This document shows, in pieces, positions 58,064 to 64,000 of a stretch of DNA of 64,000 bases. Made by a program: the position numbers and the translations under genes. Position 1 is the first letter of the stretch, and the number at the start of each line of letters is the position of its first letter. Origin of the DNA: Sequoia sempervirens (Eukaryota > Streptophyta > Pinopsida > Cupressales > Cupressaceae); contig VDFB02018536.1 in the NCBI GenBank assembly GCA_007258455.2, positions 1 to 64,000 of the forward strand, in the 5' to 3' direction. The notes under the pieces were generated by a model. It did not search any database and had not been told where the DNA came from. It saw only the letters and a program-made list of their open reading frames with translations.

Positions 58064-58623
58064 TGCTCCCCCAAGTTTCGGGGACGGGGACGGGGACAGC
58101 AGGGGACGGTGGGATGTGTTTCCCGTACGGAGGTACTTTTGGGTCATTTTTTAGGGGACGGTAGGGAACAGCTATAAAAAATAGGGAAATTTTTAAAGAT
58201 ACAGGGAAATTTCAAATATTCATATCAGAACATTGATAAAGCATTCATCATAGGCATTGTAGAAGATTAATACATAACATTAGACTTGAATTGAGATTTC
58301 ACATGAGAATTGACAAACAAATTAACAAAATTCAAATGCTTTTATTGTCAATGTGCATACATATTAAATAAGAATTATAACAAAATGCACAAAGGCTTCA
58401 AGTTTCAACTATAAAATGACAAAAACATAGAAAATATATGGCTGTCCCTAATCAGCAGATGCAACTGGTGGGCCTGTATCAAAAATGGAGCTCAAGTTTA
58501 TGTCACTATCAGATGCAAAGGCGAGGGGAAGTTTACGAGGAGTCCCCAAGTCCCCCAAGTCCCCGAAACGTTTCCGGGATGAGGACAGGGGTACCAAGGT
58601 AGGGGACGGGTCCCCGTGGAGCA
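58064..58623 (-). mobile_element. 560-bp deletion derivative of the GGGACGG hAT family
   Basis: The left end (TGCTCCCCCAAGTTTCGGGG then GGGACAGCAGGGGACGG) is the complement of the right end of the 49.5-kb hAT, and similarity continues through its 3'UTR (ATAGGGAAATTTTTAAAGAT block). Near 58448-58516 the minus strand keeps the last codons of a transposase tail (SDSDI..., ASAD, TAG) and the following GGGACAGC, parallel to the intact gene's RDD, TAG, GGGGCAGC. The right end (58550-58623) is the other G+C-rich terminus, closing with the complement TGCTCCACGGGGACCCG. The transposase body is gone. No clean 8-bp TSD was seen. Confidence 0.75.
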
Positions 58624-59585
58624 CTGAATGGTTAGTGTATTACTATTTATACATTACCAAACATACAAATGTAAATGTTATAAGTTAATAGTTGAGAGAA
58701 AACAAAGAATTCTATAAATGCTTTTAAGCTTTGAGGAATCCAGTAAAACTTATGTTCATATTATAATAAAATACTTTAACTTAATCTAATCAAAATTCTC
58801 CAATGGTGGGTGACTAGGAAAGGCCAACAGAACTGGAAGTACACAATAGGAGTATTTAGTGCATCACCAATAAAGTGATACAAAACTGGAAGTACACAAT
58901 CAAGTACCTAGTGCATCCCCAATAAAGTAATACATGGAAACCAAAATTGTAAAGCCGTAAAAGATGAAATTTAAAGAAAAACAAAACATAAAAATCACGA
59001 TACAACAAAATCCTATATGACAATATTTGACAGTAAAAAACCATGTTCATCCCGATTTTTTTTAAATCAACAGACCTACTTTTCAAATTTTGTATTAAAA
59101 AATGAATAGCTGCTAACAAATAGCCCAAAAAGCTTTCCCCTGTGTAGAAAAACTGCTTGATTCAATAGAAGTAAACTGTAGTTTAAGGAAATCCTTATCA
59201 AAACGTAAGATTTTTGCTTTGCATTGCAAGTTTCTATGGGAATTTCCCACAAAGATAGGGTGGGCAAACTAAGGATAAATTAAAAGGATCACACATATTA
59301 AAAGTTCAGAAATCCTGGTAAAAATCAGATTAAACCCTCGTGTCAACAGGATCAGTTGTTTCCAGCTACAAGTCTATGTCTGCTGCTAAAAAAATTCTCC
59401 GCAACTGAGCCTAATCTCCATCATCCTAGTAAGCAAGTGTTGGCATATGAGCGCTGGTCCTCCTTAGGTCAAAATTGAAATAGATTTAATTAAAAGTTCA
59501 CATTGCAGAAGACAATTTATGAGGAGAAATTTCAGCGGGTAAATCTTCTGACAGTCAAGACTATTATTAAACTAAGGATATACCA

Positions 59586-59662
59586 GAGGAGGTGAACTAC
59601 AATTGGTAAGGTGACCAATTCATACAGAGCCTAGCAAGGTTCAATTCCTCGGACGCAAGTCA
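59586..59662 (+). mobile_element. tRNA-like sequence, probable SINE head
   Basis: GAGGTGAACTACAATTGG resembles a tRNA 5' arm and A box region. About 40 bp later GTTCAATTC (59639-59647) matches the B box GWTCRANNC. It cannot fold as a normal tRNA gene by eye, so a SINE or tRNA pseudogene is more likely. Confidence 0.4.
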
Positions 59663-62600
59663 AAAAGGAAAACATTAAAATAATTTCGAAAATTCCATTG
59701 TCCAGCGGCCAGCCCATATCAAGGGTTCGTTAAACTCGGGGACATGGCTAGGTTTTCATCAATCCTGCACCTGATTTATCGTGTACTCTTTCACACATCT
59801 AAGATTGCAGAATGGTCTATACAACCAATACAATTGAACTCATTTTGATCATAAAAATTGCAAATTACAAGGAAAAGTGCTTCAAATTTTACAAGGGCCG
59901 TTAAAGCTGGGACTTACAATTCAGTAGTACATCCCCAGCTGCAAAGGTCTTCCTTCTAATATTTTGAAATCTGTTGGCAGATCAGCAGGAATTGCAGACA
60001 AAAAACCGCAAATAGTATAGAACAAGAAACCTCAAAAAATCATGGTTTCCCGACAGCAAAGATTGGAATACTAATTTATGGAAGAATATAAATAAAATTC
60101 CCAAGTTTGGAAGCATTGAAGTGGCAAGGAAGTACGTGTTGCGTAATAATTAGTCAACAATCGGTAGATAAGGGTTGTCTGATATTTACTTCCGCGGTGT
60201 TTCTACTGCAGGTTGATGTGGCGAACAACCGCATGGATTCCGTGTAAATGGGGTTATCCCATTGGCTTTTGTTAACTCTCCCATGCTTATTGAGATTATT
60301 TTTATCGAAGGTGAACTGAACTAGGTCAAAGATATTTTTCTAGATGTGATTGGTGTAGCTTCTAACTTGTTGGAATGATTTTGTTTGCCAGTCAAAGATG
60401 TACGTATAGATTTTAATTGATTATTTGTTTGAAAAGTAGCCTAGTTTGAATGAATCTAATAAGTCCTAATATAAGTTAAATGATAAGATTTTGAAGAGGA
60501 ATGAAAGAATTTAATTGACTTTCATGTTATAAATAGGTGTCTATGATTTTTTATTATAATTGTACCTGGTTTGAAATTGTACAAGATTGAATGTGTTTAT
60601 AAAGTCGGAATTAAGTTGCTCTTAGAATTTGTGTATGGTCAAGGTTGTATTTATAGTTCTGATTTTTTATTTGTGATTATAAATATTTAATGTAGATTTA
60701 ATTATGTGATTCTCATAATTTTGTTACGTGTAATAAAATTTTGTCTCATGTTTGTATTTAAAGAGAGAAGACTTGTTAATTTTGAAGAATAGTAGTGGAA
60801 TTTACTATGGCAAGAACCTTATTGATCAGTTCAACAATTTGATAAAGTTGGAAGATAGTAAGCAACAAATACAACTAACAATAATGCAATTGTGATCATG
60901 GTAAGGGATTGAGACTTAAGACTCATTGTAGTGCGTGTTAAAGTGACCTAGTACAAAAACTAGGGTTTTGACAGTTGTTGATGCACAAAATGATGTGATT
61001 GATGAAAAAGACTTCCCATAAAGGAGTGTACACCTTATTCTAATCATTTTCCTACTTTTGTTGAGGATGTCAACAATAATATTCCACTTGTCACATATCT
61101 TGATAGTGACTCACCCACCTCCTCTCTTGAGGAGTGTTTGTTTGAGTCATTCATGGATATCTTGGTATTTGTCATCAATCTTCACATGATCATTGACACT
61201 TACCTCATAGGATGTTGATGAATACTCTATACTTGCAGCTAATTCCTTAGACCTTGTTGTAAGTGAAATGCCTATTACACTTTCAATGTTCTCCTTCTAG
61301 CCACTTGTCCTCCCTCCCTTTTATGATATAGATTGGGAGGATGATTGTTTGTTCTATGAAGCAAAATAGAGTAGTATCTATATTCTTCAATTTGTTGTAC
61401 ATTAAATCTTTATTTGGTGAAGATGTAAAGAATTGAGGCATTTAGGTCTCTCCCATGTTGACCCATTTTTTTAATTTTTTATCTATACTTCCTCCTTTGT
61501 ACTCGTAGTTCCATAAGGCTTGGAGAATAATGAAATTTCATTCCCTTTTCCTTATATGGTTATCATGATTATGATCGCTCTTATATATTTATATTGACTC
61601 TAGGCTTGTGGATCCCTTAGCGTGTGTGGTTCAAGTGATGTTGTTTGTTTGTATGTGATATCCCTACATTGCATGATGTTATGCCATGAGCAGAATGTCA
61701 TGTGTTTGATGATTAAAACATCCTTGCAAGTGTTAAGTTTATATGCATCTCTTTCTCTTTTTCCCCTCTTTTACCTTAAAATAACTTGCATTGTTTGCAT
61801 CATACAATTATTTTAGGGGGGGCTCTCATTGCACACACCACACTTTTATGATCTTCAAATCATCTACCTCCAAGGAGTTGGTTATATTTACACTCTCCAT
61901 AGTGTTGGTAGCATATGAGCCACCTGGCATAATACAAATTGCTAGCTTGTGGATCCTCATATGTCCTACCTCCTTATAGAAATTTCCATGGTCATTCTAC
62001 AATGCAACTTGTAATGTCCATGATCAATCAAAGAATTGTATGGAATCTAGCATAATACATCTTGCTAGCCATACTTGGTATTCCTTCTAGCAATACATCA
62101 CTAAAAAAATCCTCTTTTTATATATCTCCTAATGCTCTTTTCTCTTCTCTCTTCTCCCTTTTCTTGAGTGTTTGTTATTGTATGTTTTTGTGTATATGAT
62201 TGTTTGTACTATATATTTTTTTACATGGTATATTTTCCTATTAGTATATAATTTAGCTAACATGTTTATTTTTTAAAGTTTTGCATAACATTTATGTCTT
62301 GTGCATGATATTTTATTTTTTGTAAGTCTTTTATTTGGGGGCATATCCAACTCATTTGAAGAATTTGCATCCTCTACAATATCCTTGGGTATATTTCATG
62401 ATTCTTGCACTTACTTTAGCATGTATATTTAGTATATATTATATGCTTAGGGGTGAGATGCAATGTCAAAAAATTGTATACCCTTACAATTTTACTCTGT
62501 ATATTATCCCCACTTTGGCATTTTGAGATAATTTGTCTTAAATGTAAAAGTTAGCCCTTTGACGTTATATCTTTATAATCGTGTGACAATTTATACCTTT

Positions 62601-63230
62601 TGTATCCTTTTTAGATCAAATTTCCTCGAATAGAAGTGTAATGTGTGAACATCCACATGACATATGAACGTCCCATAAAAATTCATAAATTGAGTACCCA
62701 TTTGAGTATTACTTTCCCCTAGTCTCACTTATAGTTAGGAAATTAATGGTTCTTCATACAAAACTAAATATATCTGACCTCTATACATCCTTTGGTTTCC
62801 AATTTGGAATTACAAATTTCATTCTATTGCTTGGAAGAAATTTTGATAGCTCTATCTTTTGAAAGAAAAAAAACCAATAAAATCCATAGCTTTACTAGTC
62901 ATTATTGCATGTGATTACTATTCCATTTTCAAGAAAATATTTGTGAGATAATGGAAATAGTTGAGGAAAAGTAACATTGGTCTGCTCGGTGTTTTTTAAA
63001 AGCTTCAAGGTGGCATTATTCTTGTTACATTATTCCCTTTCTTCTACTATTTGCATTTTGTCTATGTTTATGATTCCTAAGTGCTAGCATTATTACATTT
63101 AAGATTATTTATATCCTTGTTATTGTCATTTTAGCTTAAGCATTTCATTTTACATGTTCCAATATTTATTTAAAAAAAAGGTTTTCCATGGAGGTAGAAA
63201 TACCAAAATGGGGGTTTTCCTAACACAAGA

Positions 63231-63251
63231 CCCTCTCTCTCTCTCTCTCCT
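63231..63251. repeat. (CT)n microsatellite
   Basis: A run of about ten CT dinucleotides. Confidence 0.85.
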
Positions 63252-63589
63252 CTTAAGTTGATGACCTCTTCTCTAACCTATTTTGTGTTATTTGTTTTTT
63301 TAATTCAATATTTATTTAGGTTGCTTGTTAAGATTAATCTTACAGTACTAATTATTTCATACTTTAAATTTTTCTTTTCTTGTTCTGTGCATACAAGTGA
63401 TTTTTCCATACTAGGCCACACATTCAATTTTGTGTTTGGATAGGATGACAATGTGTCAGATAGACATCCTCATATCATGCTAATGTCTTAAATAGAGATT
63501 TTCATATTTCAAAACTAAGGTCCTTGTTGTCTACATTTTTCATTTTTGTCACTAGTTATTTTTGTTGCTAAGTTAACTTATATTAGATT

Positions 63590-64000
63590 CCTATTATCTA
63601 TTATTATAGCTAGTAATTTTGAGATTGAAAAAATAGATGCTAAGACTTATTTATTGCATGGCGATCTTGAGAAGGATATTTACATGTGACAATCTAACAA
63701 TTTTTTTGTGAAGGAGAAGGAACATTTGGTTTTTAATGTGAAATGGTCATTATATGGTCTAAAATAGTCACTCAAGATGTGGTTCCATAAGTTTAATGCT
63801 TTCACATTGAGTTTGGTCTTTGTTAGGAGTGAGGAGCATCATTGTATTTATGCTAAAAATTTTGATGATCATATTCTAATGATTCTCTTGCATGTGGATG
63901 ACATGATGTGTTAGTGTGAAAAGTGTCTTTATGCATCTAGTTATCTTTTATCCAGTTCCTATGTACACCTAGAAGTCTTATTCACACTAGGTAAATATCA
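63590..64000 (+). pseudogene. Ty1/Copia reverse transcriptase relic, runs off the window
   Basis: The plus strand reads FEIEKIDAKTYLLHGDLEKD, then IYM-stop, VKEKEHLVFNVKWSLYGLK-stop, MWFHKFNAF, HHCIYAK and LMILLHVDDMM. These are the QMDVKTAFLHGDLE, SLYGLKQSPR and YVDD blocks of Copia RT, with HVDD in place of YVDD. The stops TGA (after IYM) and TAG (after GLK) inactivate it. It differs in sequence from the 26.6-32 kb element. Confidence 0.8.

Larger units (their letters stand above)
58624..63589. other. A+T-rich region with no recognised gene
   Basis: Only short unassignable frames occur. About 60950-61450 has a decayed plus-strand coding look (VVDAQNDVIDEKDF, then YDIDWEDDCLFYEAK) and may be retroelement-derived. 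A tRNA-like element (59586-59662) and a CT microsatellite (63231-63251) are listed separately. Confidence 0.4.

Noticed and set aside
1..64000. CRISPR array, operon, phage or bacterial defence system, organellar insert
   Set aside because: Regularly spaced repeats with unique spacers are absent, coding DNA has spliceosomal introns, and all recognised proteins are plant nuclear or plant TE families.

Overview
This window looks like nuclear DNA of a seed plant with a large, A+T-rich, retrotransposon-filled genome. The very long introns packed with transposable elements (TEs) suggest a gymnosperm, but that is an inference. Nothing in it looks bacterial, viral or organellar.

The one host gene I can rebuild completely lies on the minus strand from 42061 down to 4263. 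It encodes a 225-residue OTU-domain cysteine protease (deubiquitinase) of the plant OTU9-12 type. Nine exons (678 bp in all) have GT-AG borders and compatible phases, with no stop before the terminal TAG. Eight introns (about 0.12, 0.20, 0.30, 1.5, 3.8, 6.6, 11.3 and 13.3 kb) stretch this small gene over 37.8 kb. Most other features from 4.3 to 42 kb are intron content: a LINE RNase H relic, a 550-bp hAT-type MITE, a dead hAT transposase, dispersed and tandem repeats, an isolated Raf-like kinase exon (dead by frameshift), a Ty3/Gypsy integrase relic, and a nearly complete Ty1/Copia element.

The Copia element (26595-32053, minus strand, the same sense as the OTU gene) has two 239-bp LTRs differing at 6 sites, 5-bp target duplications, an initiator-Met PBS, a PPT and the non-canonical terminal dinucleotides TA..TA. 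Its gag-pol frame has ten premature stops, nine of them TAG, plus one frameshift and an altered protease active site.

From 46.8 to 56.6 kb there is a three-level nest. A degenerate minus-strand Ty3/Gypsy element (gag, protease, RT, RNase H, integrase) is split by a solo LTR of about 1.96 kb (TG..CA ends, TSD ATATT). That LTR is itself split by a hAT transposon (49477-53040) whose two-intron, 737-codon transposase gene appears fully open. The hAT has G+C-rich ends made of repeated GGGACGG/CCGTCCC words. A 560-bp deletion derivative of the same family lies at 58064-58623.

The rest is A+T-rich non-coding DNA with tandem duplications, two tRNA-like (SINE-type) elements, and a Copia RT relic running off the right edge. 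I found no CRISPR array, operon or evidently new enzymatic system. The most novel-looking items are the intact hAT family with GGGACGG termini, the TAG-biased decay of the Copia element, and the TE-inflated OTU gene.
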